Under the pieces are notes generated by a model. It saw nothing but the letters and a program-made list of their open reading frames with translations. It was not told where the DNA came from and made no database searches. Positions 47,845 to 59,000 of a stretch of 64,000 nucleotides of DNA are shown here, piece by piece. The position numbers were made by a program, and so were the translations under genes. This DNA is from Mactromeris polynyma. Its lineage: Eukaryota > Mollusca > Bivalvia > Venerida > Mactridae. Position 1 is the first letter of the stretch. Each line of letters starts with the position of its first letter. The stretch is taken from assembly GCA_032209605.1 (NCBI GenBank), contig JASFXZ010000052.1:310001-374000 (forward strand), in the 5' to 3' direction.

Positions 47845-48078
47845 TTGACATAACCAGTACTCCTGGGTAACCATCCAGTACTAACCTGCTCCTCTGCAAG
47901 CAACTGACACATTCTCCACATACATTAGGCTTCAGAAGTGGTGGACACATGACGTTGCGTGCATTATCTTCAGTCAAGTCGTCATGGAAGTGCATACGCC
48001 GCGCCCAGGTTCCGAACCCACGACCTCTAGATTAGCAGTGGAGCGCTCTACTGACTGAGATAACTGGGTGGGCCTATA
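47845..48078 (-). mobile_element. SINE family S3, best full-length copy
   Basis: Read on the minus strand: tRNA-like head with TTATCTCAGTCAGTAGAGCG and GTCGTGGGTTCGGAACC, then CGTATGCACTTCCATGACGA, TTGACTGAAGATAATGCACG, GTCAGTTGCTTGCAGAGGAG, CAGGTTAGTACTGGATGG and TACCCAGGAGTACTGG. This copy defines the family in this window. Confidence 0.8.
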
Positions 48079-48513
48079 CATAAATCAGGGGTGGAAAATA
48101 AAGTAATTGGAGAAGTTGCAAGGAGTATTCCTTCTTTTTAACAACGTGCAGCTGTTTCTTATCATCAAAAAGATAGTAAAACACACTAGATTTTATTGAT
48201 ATTTCTGAAAGTCTTGCATTCAGACTAATCCAGTCCCTAAATATGTATTTAATTAAACTCCGTGACTGCGTATGTCTACATCTATCTTACTTCCGTGCAA
48301 AACGAATGATTGAACGAATAAACGAATAACTCGAAGCATGAATCATGCGTTTGCTTTTCTATTTGCATATAATTCTGCAATATGAATATCGATCCATCCT
48401 CTGGCAGAAAATCAAATTATTCAACAACACGAACGTCATGTGGAATCTATCGGTTGTTGACTTGTAGCATCGATTTGAAATACAGTTTCAATTCGACTTA
48501 GTAGACTCGTCTG

Positions 48514-48794
48514 GTTCGTTCGTTCGTTCGTTCGTTCGTTCGTTCGTTCGTTCGTTCGTTCGTTCGTTCGTTCGTTCGTTCGTTCGTTCGTTCGTTCGTT
48601 CGTTCGTTCGTTCGTTCGTTCGTTCGTTCGTTCGTTCGTTCGTTCGTTCGTTCGTTCGTTCGTTCGTTCGTTCGTTCGTTCGTTCGTTCGTTCGTTCGTT
48701 CGTTCGTTCGTTCGTTCGTTCGTTCGTTCGTTCGTTCGTTCGTTCGTTCGTTCGTTCGTTCGTTCGTTCGTTCGTTCGTTCGTTCGTTCGTTCG
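48514..48794. repeat. TTCG tetranucleotide microsatellite, about 70 units
   Basis: 281 bases of uninterrupted TTCG repeat between TCTGG and AGGGTTTAA. I see no interruption or variant unit. Confidence 0.99.
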
Positions 48795-48799
48795 AGGGT

Positions 48800-49275
48800 T
48801 TAATGCAGAGCTATTGTCATCAGTTTATCAGTTGTAAAAAGCGACACATTTTGAAACTCTTATCAGTATTCGTTAATTTTTTAAACAAACTTAATTCGCG
48901 GAGAAAATACTATGTACATTTCTTACAGTCATTCTTGGTTCGAGTTATCCGAATGATTTACTACATGTTATATGAAACCAAATATAAAATTAGTGGATAT
49001 TCTGCGCAGTTAATAACAAAAATCAAATATTATCTATATATCAGCTCGTACCAGTTATTTATACAATTTCTCCAACAAAATCTAAACATAATTATCCCTC
49101 CCAGACATACGTGGGATAACACTGCTAGAAATCTATGATTACGGAGTTAAATAATTCTAAGACATTATTAAATACAGATTTAAAATTCGAATGAACATCT
49201 GAGGCCCAATGTAACAGTGAAATCGCAAAACAATATCCAGCAGTCATAGAGACAGACTTTTAAATTCATCAGTAC
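48800..49275. other. Intergenic DNA, no specific feature
   Basis: AT-rich; nothing recognised. Confidence 0.35.
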
Positions 49276-49279
49276 ATAG

Positions 49280-49800
49280 TTTAGTTCTTTTCTTCGTATC
49301 AGTTAACGCCGTTTTTCAACCGCATTTCAATGATGCACGATGGACAGTTCATGTAACCAGTTGACGTAACCAGGGTCCGTATTGACAAACGTTGTAAGAC
49401 TGAATCTCAGACTTAAACTTTTAAAATTGCAAAAATGAAATTTACAAGCATTTCGTTTTCAATCGATTTAAACGGATAATGTTTTGCCTGAATATTTCTT
49501 GTTACTCATTCTACACTTTTGCCATGTTTTATCAAAATATATTGTGTAACGATAACGTAGGAACAAAATGAAAATTTACCATTTTAAAGTCTAAGTCTGA
49601 GATTCAGACTTTAAAACGTTTGTGAATACGGGCCCTGTTGACGTTGATGGGCTACCAAATGATATCAACGTTCTTTTCTTCGAGTCAGTTTACGCCGTTT
49701 TTCGAGAATATTTCAAAGGTGTACGTCGGTCAGTTGACCAAACTCCACGCAGCGGTTATCTTCCCTTGCAGTACAGCAATCACCACTGCCATCACAAAGG
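49280..49800 (-). mobile_element. SINE family S3 split by a family C element
   Basis: S3 words CAGTTAACGCCGTTTTTCAA and AACCAGTTGACGTAACCAG lie left of 49373 and GTTGACGTTGATGGGCTACC right of 49635, so the S3 sequence resumes after the insertion. A second 5'-type block (CAGTTTACGCCGTTTTTCGA, GTACGTCGGTCAGTTGACC) follows at about 49686-49740. Confidence 0.65.
49373..49635. mobile_element. Foldback element, family C, inserted in a SINE
   Basis: GGGTCCGTATTGACAAACG at the left and GTTTGTGAATACGGGCCC at the right are inverted ends; the inner arms CTGAATCTCAGACTTA and TAAGTCTGAGATTCAG are exact reverse complements (the two shorter arms of the palindrome). No ORF. Confidence 0.8.
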
Positions 49801-50439
49801 TCATGGTTGGTTGGACAAAATGGCAGATCCGAAGAAGAAACTCACGTGACGATGGTTGGTTATTTCTAAATATTGTTTAAATATTGTTTTTTTTATCTTT
49901 TCATACCACCAAACATCTTATATGTTTGAAATTAAGATATATAGATATAAAATTGTCAACTAAAATTAAATAAATGAAAAATATATTTTGTCAAAAATGT
50001 TGACGAAAAGTTTGTGATGGCAGAGATCTCCGACAATTATAAGGGGAGATCACTGCGTAGAAGATTGTCAGCATTCGGAAATCCTCGGCCAACTACGTCA
50101 AGTGCCTCGGATGTACGTTATGCACTACTTTCGGAAATACCATTCGAACGTCATGAAAACAAGATGGCGGCGTGAACGCTGGAGTGCTGATGAATCTAAT
50201 ATTTAAGCTATATGAAGACTGAAATATGTGAGGTTTTAACTAGAAATGACAACGATAATACATCTCTTACGTGAATTTATCGCAGTTATTGAAATTATAA
50301 ATCCGTTTTACGAGAACTATTTCTTGACCGCACAAAATGTTGAGTTTTGCTACATAGTGCTCCGCCTTTCATACACTAGAGGGTGTTATCCGAGTAACGA
50401 AGTGGTACGGAAATGCCCGAGAGCTGTCGAGAATGGATT

Positions 50440-50560
50440 GTCAGTTGACGTAACTAGTTGACGCAACCAGTGGTGATGGGTTACCAAGCAATTTCAACAT
50501 GTTCTTACAAGCTGACAACTTCTGTAGTAAGACGTTTCTATCAATTTAACACCTCTAGAG
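50440..50560 (-). mobile_element. SINE family S3 fragment
   Basis: GTCAGTTGACGTAACTAGTT, then GGTGATGGGTTACCAAGC and CAACATGTTCTTACAAGC match the S3 body. Head absent. Confidence 0.5.
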
Positions 50561-50884
50561 CAGTTATCTCTCACAGACAACCACAAATTACAACTCCCAA
50601 ACGTTGAGGCCCTGTATTAGATGGGCTATACACTCTTATTGAGTCAATTAAGTGCTTATAAACTATTTGTCTGTCTGAGAACGTTAACAACATGTTCAAC
50701 GGTATTCTGTCAGAATGCAGTTTATCGCTTCCGTGATACAAATGTTATCTATGCTATGATTGCAGGTGGCAGCTGTAGGACAATAAACAATGATATGAGG
50801 GAGTATCGTTTCCTTGACATAAACAAAACCTGCTTCCTCATACTGGAGTGCTGAGAGTTGATAGTTTTAATTCGCAGTGTGTTT

Positions 50885-51122
50885 AAGTCACTATTTCAGT
50901 CATGTACGGCTATCAGTTGACCTGGCCAGTGTCAAAGTACTATTTTAACATGTTATTACGCCAGCACCCCCCCCCCCAATGAATAAAAGATGAAGGTCAA
51001 GTGACTATGTTCTTTCGTCAATAAAATTGTCGCTGATGACCTACGCCTTAACCTTGAATTGAACCTACAACCCCCAGGCTGACAGTCCAGTGCTCTATGA
51101 CGACTGAGTTACTGGCGGATTT
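50885..51122 (-). mobile_element. SINE family S3, diverged
   Basis: GGCTATCAGTTGACCTGGCC, TTATTACGCCAGCACC, a run of ten C near 50967, GATGAAGGTCAAGTGAC and a head with AACCTACAACCCCCAGGC and GCTCTATGACGACTGAGTT. Confidence 0.6.
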
Positions 51123-51275
51123 ACGTAATTCTAATCGTCCATACAGAATTGCAATGAAATCCAACACTATTTCCTAGACACTGTAAAACATCAAATACGT
51201 GTTTTGGCAATCACTCTAAATGTGTGCAAAGATACGCTAATCTTGTCGTTTGAAGTTGATGGGAAAATTCAAATG

Positions 51276-51451
51276 CAGTAAAACCTCACTTAAAGACCAC
51301 CACAATAATGAGACCACCTCAAAAGTAAGTACACATTTTTCAAGTCCATTTTTACTGTTTTGCTCTTAATTCAACCTCGATATTAAGACCACCTCAACAT
51401 TAAGACCAGTTTTCAAGGGTCCCGAGGTTGGTCGTATTTTTGAGTTTACTG
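51276..51451. mobile_element. MITE family A, inverted
   Basis: Begins CAGTAAAACCTCACTTAAAG, ends GAGTTTACTG before TA, with TTTTGCTCTTAATTCAACC inside, the reverse complement of the interior of most copies. Confidence 0.8.
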
Positions 51452-51454
51452 TAC

Positions 51455-53208
51455 TGCTTTACATAGTTACAAGGAGTATCATAGCTCTGATAGTCAGAGC
51501 AGTCAATTAATGCTTCCTAAAACGCCATTGTATGTCTATAAATCCGAAGAGATTAAGTGTTCAAACATTAGTGATCGATTAACCACTCGTGGTGTGTTAT
51601 AAAGCACGGAAACATCTCAGCTAATGTGTCACAAAACAATCATTGTTAAAACAAACACAGTTGACGTCATAATGTTTATCGCCCATCGTCAGGGTATATC
51701 ATTAATTCATTATTGTAACGACATGAAAAAATACTCTTTAGTGTGTGATTGGGAATAATATACAACGGCTGGTCCCAGAATACAACGATTGGTCCCATAA
51801 TGTATTAAACATAATGATCGCAATATCCGTTTGTCTGTGTGTCACATTATCGACAAATTGAGTAATTTCCGACGTCTGTCTGGCTAAGTCTGTGACAAGT
51901 TTACAATGTCTATCGATACATTATCCATTAATTCAATATCCTTAAAGTAAGTTTGAGGTCTCACAAACATCGCACTTTGAACATGTCAATATTTTTGTGC
52001 TGACTCCGCAGTATGATAATTAGAGGCAAGTCAATGCTAAATAATACGATAGAAAACAGCTATGGATGTAAATATGAGTATCAAAAATACTTCAAAAAGC
52101 TGTTTACTTTGATAATATTGTTTTTATCTTTACTATCCCTTGAGAGCACTGTGTGTGAGGCTGAGAAATAATTCCAGTATGGTGTGGACTAGTGTTGTAA
52201 AGTTTAAAATTATATTATGTTTATAGAAGCAAATTTACGAAAATATTGCATCAATGCCAAGTGAATACCATAACATATATGCAAGTTGTATTTTCAACTA
52301 TTAGTTTACAATAACAATCAAAAGGAAACACGAATTCCTGTTTTCAGATATTCAAAGTTTACAAATATCTGGCTCCAATACGACATGACATTCAGGACTG
52401 TGTCGCAATACCATACATTGTATTTGTCAAACAATAAGCCAATGCATTGCCGTTAACGAGACTTGATGACATCACATAACACTATACAACTAGACAATAG
52501 CCAGGAGTCAGACTAGCTTGGAACACGCGATGGAGAATCACATTACAGCAATTAGTGAAATACCCAATTTAGTTCCCTCAAATATAATAGGAACCAGAGC
52601 CAAATGTTATATATGACCAGTCTCAAAACGTAAGCATATGATTGGTTGCCACTAAGCTCATTCTTATAATTGGCCAATAGAAATGCTGCATTCACAGAAT
52701 GGTTCGCAAACTCATATTTGTATCTTCAGACCCGAAGCATACATCGCCGACATAGATTTGTCGAAACCGCAACCGACATAACCTCGCAAAGTTCGATTAG
52801 ATACAAAATACGTGACTGTAGAACAGGGATTTCTAATTTAAATGAGTGTGTGTTATATAGTTAAAATATTACAGTAGGACATAGCTCGAACGACAAACGT
52901 GTCTCTTATAAAATGATGAATCATTACAAAATCAATATAAGTTTTACCAAAAGTGTGTTCCGACATGTCGTGATTGACAGCATTATGTAATTTGATTTAA
53001 ATTCTACGTCATTTTCACATTTATCAATGGCAGAAGCGACTCATTAGCTTTGAAAATAAAAAAATTTTCTCACTTAAATGACAATGCAAAGTATCTTAAG
53101 AAAAGGTAAATATCGTATACTAAAGTCGCAGAATGATTACTAATTAATGTTTTAAGTTATAAATATTGTCAGGTCAATAACAGACAAGGGTGAATAAACT
53201 GGAAACAA
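51455..53208. other. Intergenic DNA, no specific feature
   Basis: AT-rich; no exon, RNA gene or element recognised. Confidence 0.35.
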
Positions 53209-53212
53209 ATAC

Positions 53213-53609
53213 AGTGAACCTCTAATCCATGAACAACATTGTGCAGTCGGTCTTATTTGTGAGGTGGTCTGATTATCGCGTTACAATATGGGAGCTGGTT
53301 CATGTAAACACTGGTTTATTAATTAAGTGGACTTAATTTCGAGGTGGTCTGATTATCGCGTTACAATATGGGAGCTGGTTCTTGTAAACACTGGTTTATT
53401 AATTAAGTGGACTTTATTTCGAGGTGGTCTGATTATCGCGTTACAATATGGGAGCTGGTTCATGTAAACACTGGTTTATTGATTAAGTGGACTTAATTTC
53501 GAGGTGGTCTGATTATCGCGTTACAATATGGGAGCTGGTTCATGTAAACACTGGTTTATTAATTAAGTGGACTTAATTTCGAGGTGGTCTTAAAATGAGG
53601 TATATAGTA
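53213..53609. mobile_element. MITE family A carrying a new 80-bp tandem array
   Basis: Left end CAGTGAACCTCTAATCC after TA and right part GAGGTGGTCTTAAAATGAGG are family A. Between them an 80-base unit starting GAGGTGGTCTGATTATCGCG is repeated four times exactly in register (53261, 53341, 53421, 53501), with three single-base differences seen. Confidence 0.85.
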
Positions 53610-54338
53610 CATATTAATAAACTATTAAAATTCATTAAAGTCAAACACGTTTATGTTCAACGTTTCGTTTCCTATGTTAAATCGTCCTGCAGTGACATAA
53701 TTATTTTAGGAGGCCGAGATTTGGCGAACATATGGTAAATGGATGAAAAAGTCAAATTTTAAATATCAAATTTTCATTTTTAATGTGAGAATCTCAAATA
53801 AAATAAATAAATATGTACATACTTACGATAGGGGAATATATTCTTTCACTGACGCCAACTAACCGTACAAAAGAAACTGCAATTAATAACTAAATGATCC
53901 GAATAATTGTCATTCCATAAAATCCATCAAACAAAACCACAGAATCTGCTGGGAAATCGTCACGTACTTCTGGTGTAACGGTGTGCCTTAGTGCTCCGCA
54001 ATGTGCCGCAATACGAAGCGTATATTCACAGCATATTTTCCAATGATCGATATAATCTTATTGACTGAACAGAACAGCGACGGATCGGTCACAAGGCGAC
54101 AACTGGTATAAATGAATTCCAGCACACAGCTCTTCCTGCATGGCTTGTTACCGACATACACCAAGCCACATTATAATTTCGCTTTTAATTATTGATTAAG
54201 TGGCGGAGTCGTCCATACGTCAATGAATTATGTTCTAGATCCGTTGTTAACGACTGAGATATTTTAAAAGCGCGTGAGGCTTATCAATTACGGCTTGTTT
54301 TGATGGTTTCTGGTTACACTAATCAAAGTTCTGAGTCA

Positions 54339-54695
54339 GGTAACATGTTGTGTTGAAATTAGAATAAAAGAGAATGTGCATTAGAACGAGCATTTATCAT
54401 TTGACAAGGCATGCTCTTAATCGTAGGATATAGCGTCTGTATTTGAGAAATAAACGAAAACTAGTATAATCTCAAAAACAAGTGGGGAAGCTTGGTAGAA
54501 CACTTTACTCAGTTCGGGGTAAGGTAACATGTTGTGTTGAAATTAGTATCAATGTGGCTGTGCATTACAAAGAGCAAAAATCATTTGACAAGGTATGCTC
54601 TTAACCGTAGGATATGATAGTGTTTGTGTTTGAGAAATACATGCAACTGAATGAGGATAATCTCATAAACTATTGCAGAAACTTTGTAGAAACTA
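54339..54695. repeat. Diverged tandem duplication, about 184-bp period
   Basis: GGTAACATGTTGTGTTGAAA begins at 54339 and 54523; both copies continue with TGTGCATTA, CATTTGACAAGG(C/T)ATGCTC and TTTGAGAAATA. No coding sense. Confidence 0.8.
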
Positions 54696-55035
54696 GATAA
54701 TTACAGTGTGGTATTTCAGGTTGTTTATTACAGCATAGTATGTGATATTACATGATTGGGTAATCATCTACCTTCCTCTCTAACTTTCCTGATATCCGAC
54801 AAATACTCCTTTGTTCAACACGAAATAGGATCAGAAAACTAAACAAAAAACAGGATGTAAAAAAGTCAGAAATCCTCACTCGCGGGTCTGCATGATTCGG
54901 TATTCATTAAAATATTGATTTTTTCGTCTTCCGCTACCTTCACACAAAAATGCCCCACCTAAAATACGTTATCATACATTTAAAAGCTATGTGTACATAA
55001 TAACGTTCGGAAGTTTGGTTCTTATTCTAAATTTG

Positions 55036-55217
55036 CAGTAAACCTCATTTAACGACCATCTCAGTGATATATAGACCACCTTAAAATGAAGAACACAATT
55101 TTAAGTCCATTTTTAATGTGTTTGCATTTTAGTCAACCTCAATATTAAGACCACCTCAATAAGAAGACAAGTTTTAAATGGTCCCCAAGGATGGTCCTAT
55201 TGTTGAGGTTTTATATT
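55036..55217. mobile_element. MITE family A, inverted, diverged
   Basis: CAGTAAACCTCATTTAACGA at the left, AATATTAAGACCACCTCAAT and GAGGTTTTATATT at the right. Confidence 0.7.
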
Positions 55218-55456
55218 ATATCTTTACTCTAAGTATAAAAGAAACCTATTAGCGCAGTTTTGTAACTAATTAATTCGACATTTTTTTATCTCAAAAAACT
55301 TTCTAATAAGTCACGAACCTACTTCTGTGAGGCTATTTTCCGGAAAAATAATAATTAGAAATGGCGAACTTCCGTGACAAGAACACACACTCTTGAACAC
55401 GGTCTATCGTTGAGATGTCACAATTGATTTAATTATACGTCAGTAGGAAGTAAATG

Positions 55457-55654
55457 TACGGTGGCATAGAGGTGACATGTGTTAACTTTTTTATCTCGTG
55501 GCCACGACTTACTGACTCGTTCCCACCATTTAGTATGTCGTGGTCACGACTTAACTACCACGTTCCGACGACATAGTTATCTCGGGACCACGACTTACTA
55601 ACTCGTGGCCATGACAAAAAATAATTTCACACATGTCACCTCTATGCCACCGTA
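55457..55654. mobile_element. MITE with perfect 26-bp inverted ends (family D)
   Basis: Positions 55457-55482 and 55629-55654 are exact reverse complements, beginning TACGGTGGCATAGAGG. TA may be the target duplication. The 146-base interior repeats CGTGG(C/T)CACGACTTA about four times in related forms, each centred on a GTGGCCAC-like palindrome. No ORF. Confidence 0.9.
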
Positions 55655-55906
55655 TAAATACGATTATGTGTTCCGCACTTATGGTATCATCAGTCAATAT
55701 GACGTCTGTTATATTTATGAGCAAGCTGTCGCGTATATCAATGCCATATTAATTTGCGTTGAGTTAGGTTCTGATATATAGACTTACGTCAAAACAAATA
55801 ATTGTTGAAAAACAGATGGAAACATCTTTTACCAATCAAAACGTGTACATGTGCAGCCGTATGAATTAATGCATTTGCTTGCCCTTACTTATGTTCAAAT
55901 CATACT

Positions 55907-56086
55907 AAAGTAAAACCTCAATAATAAGACCACCCTTTGGACCCTTGAAAACGGGTCTTAATATTGAGATGGTCTTAATGTCGAGGTTGAATAAAGAGCG
56001 GAACAGTCAAAATGGACTTGAAAATTGTGGTCTTAATTTTGAGGAGGTCTTATTATTGAGATGGTCCTTAAATGAGGTTTGTACTG
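55907..56086. mobile_element. MITE family A, near-complete copy
   Basis: TAAAGTAAAACCTCAATAAT at the left with one changed base, GAATAAAGAGCGGAACAGTC inside and GAGGTTTGTACTG at the right. Confidence 0.8.
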
Positions 56087-56249
56087 TATTGGGGAATTAT
56101 GAACTAGATTCTGATTTCCGCACATGTCTTTGTAATCAATACTGCTCAATATAGTAGAACAGATAGAAATCATGAATTTTAAACGAATTGTATTATAAAG
56201 TTATCTTTTCATGATGCGACAAATATTAGTTGAGAATGAAACACACATG

Positions 56250-56332
56250 TAACCTCTCTGGAGAAGCACCCCTTGTTACATGCACGTTTTGGGCTGTTCT
56301 GTAGAGGTTGGTTCTCAAGAGAGGTTAACTAA
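56250..56332. repeat. Family H short inverted-repeat element
   Basis: TAACCTCTCTGGAGAAGCAC faces TCTCAAGAGAGGTTAACTA across about 40 bases, the clearest family H copy. Confidence 0.55.
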
Positions 56333-56334
56333 AT

Positions 56335-57115
56335 CGTAAATCTTACGACTGTATTGGCATCTTGTTAGCAAAATGTTCGTAGCTAAAACAGAAGCAAATA
56401 CATTGTATGTGATGGGAAACTTTTGCTAGTAAAAATACAGTAAAATTTCGGTGTCGCCATCAAATTTATTCGGATCTGTAATATTCACCCGTACGCATGC
56501 GGAGAATCTTGTAGGACTTTAGAGGACAAACGCTTGACTAGCAATACGCCAAAAACTGATAAATAGAACAGCATTTTCCCTGTTTAAGTGTTTTTGACAA
56601 TATTTTTTTTCAATTCCGGTTATATAGAGGAAATTGAATTGCATTGAAGAAGTATTCTATTTATAGAATAATACACCCGGTCAATACCGTGTACTTGGTT
56701 TAAGCCGGTCCTTCTGATAATGTCTTGAAGCAGCATACATAATGGCTTATTCTGATTTGAATATAGTCACATTCTAAGAGTGCAGGATAAATTTATGTAT
56801 CAATGTCTTAAGTCTTGTGGAAATTACATTGATCTTGTATCATAGCAACTAAAAAAGTAAGAGAATGCGTGCTTAATTAGCATTCTCAGGAGAACGTTTA
56901 TGTTTCTGATCGAATTCTTTACCAAAGACAGGGACTCTTTACATAAGTACATTTCTGTAAGAAGTAAATAACTTGTCATCAAGCTGTCAATGTTACGTAT
57001 ATACCACACGACACATTACTCTTTGTTATCTAGAAATACATGTATCTATCTGTAATGTGTCAGTTGATCTCTTGTTCAGATTTGTTTCAAGGCAAACACT
57101 GTTAAGCACAATGCG
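56335..57115. other. Intergenic DNA, no specific feature
   Basis: AT-rich; nothing recognised. Confidence 0.35.
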
Positions 57116-57117
57116 TC

Positions 57118-57285
57118 CTTTCCCGAGCAACAACCTCTCCTCCTCAACGGTATCACGTTTTCCTGTAGTAAGATTTCACCACTAATTTAATTTCTCTACT
57201 GCAGCAAACTCTCAACAGCAACAGATCTGTGCGTCACCCAATGGATGTTGCTCTGGTCTCCGAGAGAGAGGTTGCGCCGCACTTA
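57118..57285. repeat. Family H inverted-repeat element
   Basis: CGAGCAACAACCTCTCC at the left and GATGTTGCTCTGGTCTCC with GAGAGAGAGGTTGCGCCG at the right. Confidence 0.5.
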
Positions 57286-57289
57286 CTGT

Positions 57290-58148
57290 TTGCAAAGAAG
57301 ATTGTAAACAAACTACCAACTAAATCTCTGATGCTTTGTATAGACCTTGTTTTCAAGTTGTAACGACCGTTTACTTCAAATGTCCTCCATCACTGAAATT
57401 TGTGATGACAGTAATTAGTGTACTGCTAAGGGAGATACGCGCTGTATGGAGATTGACAAGTTGGCAGTATATAACCTACCTACACACACACTGCATATGG
57501 TAACATGCTCATATTCTGTTACATATGCTTATATAACGGAAGCGTAGTAGGAATGGAAACTCTGGATATGGATATATATAATTAATATAAGTGATCAATA
57601 TTACTTTGGTGTATCCTTAATTAATAATGTTTATACTTTCAAAAATGTTATATTCGAATTTAATGGTAACATCATATAACACGAATATACTCGAGGCAAA
57701 AGCCTCACTAATTTATGTATATTGTTTTCTAAATGCGTACACTTGGATTCACCAACTTGAAAAACTTGTATTTAAGCACTCCATGGTATTAAGAAAAAAT
57801 AATGAGCGAATATACAACAAGTTTTGTCCAATGAAGAAATACCAAGTAAGTTGTAAGCCATTAGTAAAATACATTAGGGATTTGTATAAGTTCCTATAGA
57901 AGATTTATCATTCATTCACAGATAGAACGCCTACTTCGAACAATCTGATGGAATTAGTTCATGGATTGTGGTAAGGGATCGTATACTAAAGTCGAAGTAT
58001 GTACTAGTATTTCATGAAATGTCCCATTTTGGCTATAAGATCGTCGTCATAAAATGTCTGGGTTAGTGCATAGAAAAACACAACATAAAGTGTGTATTTT
58101 ATCAATGCACGTCAAGGTTATTCGTGCTATTGGTTCGAGTTTGCCTCG
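57290..58148. other. Intergenic DNA, one 90-codon open frame
   Basis: A plus-strand ATG frame at 57627-57899 could encode 90 residues (MFILSKMLYSN...), but there is no homology I recognise, no splice context and the base composition equals that of the surrounding spacer. Left as unsupported. Confidence 0.3.
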
Positions 58149-58151
58149 TAC

Positions 58152-58315
58152 AGTGAAACCTCGATAATAAGATCTTTAGTTCTGAATAAAATCAGTCTGC
58201 AAGGAGGTTTTAATAAAGACTTAATATATTGTAGAAAAACTGAAAACTAGTCTATAAAATGCGGTCTTAAGAATGAGATTGTCTTAACTTAGAGGTGGTA
58301 TTAAAATGAGCTAAA
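58152..58315. mobile_element. MITE family A, diverged
   Basis: CAGTGAAACCTCGATAATAA after TA at the left; the right half (GCGGTCTTAAGAATGAG, GGTATTAAAATGAGC) is eroded. Confidence 0.65.
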
Positions 58316-58342
58316 CAACAAATTGTATGCACTGGTGAGATA

Positions 58343-58511
58343 CAGTCGGACCTCGTTTATTCGACACCTTTCTATCCGAATACTTGGTTTAATCCGAAAT
58401 AAATATAATGTCCGATGTATCTTCTTAGGCTCGTCGAATTTAAATGGGCTATTCGAAACCATGTATTATTCGAATTAAGTCCGATGAATTTGAATAATCG
58501 AGGTTTGACTG
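58343..58511. mobile_element. Pogo-like MITE (family B), intact
   Basis: CAGTCGGACCTCGTTTATTC at the left, AATCGAGGTTTGACTG at the right, TA on both sides. Interior CCGAAATAAATATAATGTCC. The ends resemble pogo/Tigger-type transposons (Tc1/mariner superfamily), which use TA targets. Confidence 0.8.
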
Positions 58512-58910
58512 TATTACAAAATTCCCTTCACAACTAGTTAATTATCAAGGCTGCAGACACGCTTTAAATGACGTTCCTAAGGAAATAAAGTTTGCTGGCA
58601 AATGTTTTGAGATTTCTGTAGAAAATGCGTTGTATTTGGAATAAAAATGCAAATACTATGAAGAAGTTACATCATAGTAATTACTTATTAGATATAGCAT
58701 TTTGACGTCGCCTACGTTGGATGCAACGATATAATTATGTATTCTGTGGAAATTGTTTAATACCTTTAATCTAATTTCCTTATTGAAATGACGTAAACGA
58801 TTATTCACTTTCATACATAATTGTATTATTTGAGATATTTTGTAACAAATCACATTTTCATACAAAATTATCAAAGGATCTACAATTGTCGTTGCGCGGG
58901 AATGCGCAGA

Positions 58911-58945
58911 ACACGTCATCGCTCGTAAAATAACGTTACGTCATT
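58911..58945 (+). promoter_or_regulatory. Two ACGTCAT (CRE-like) motifs before the unknown gene
   Basis: ACGTCAT occurs twice within about 30 bases, once in CACGTCATCG and once in TTACGTCATT, 55 to 90 bases upstream of the main ATG. The core ACGTCA is the CREB/ATF half site. No TATA box is obvious, so this may be a TATA-less promoter. Inference only. Confidence 0.3.
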
Positions 58946-58966
58946 TTGAAAGCAGAGCAAAACAAA

Positions 58967-58999
58967 ATGGCGACGTCCGTAACACAAAACGGTGTATAA
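58967..58999 (+). promoter_or_regulatory. Upstream ORF abutting the start of the unknown gene
   Basis: An ATG at 58967 in strong context (A at -3, G at +4) opens a ten-codon ORF, MATSVTQNGV, whose TAA ends at 58999, one base before the main ATG at 59001. The frames differ. If both are on the mRNA, scanning ribosomes should use the upstream ATG first, so the main frame would depend on leaky scanning or close reinitiation. An alternative is that ATGGCGACG is a first exon spliced elsewhere. Confidence 0.55.
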
Positions 59000-59000
59000 T

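Noticed and set aside
57627..57899. 90-codon plus-strand frame
   Set aside because: No homology, no splice context, composition equal to the spacer.
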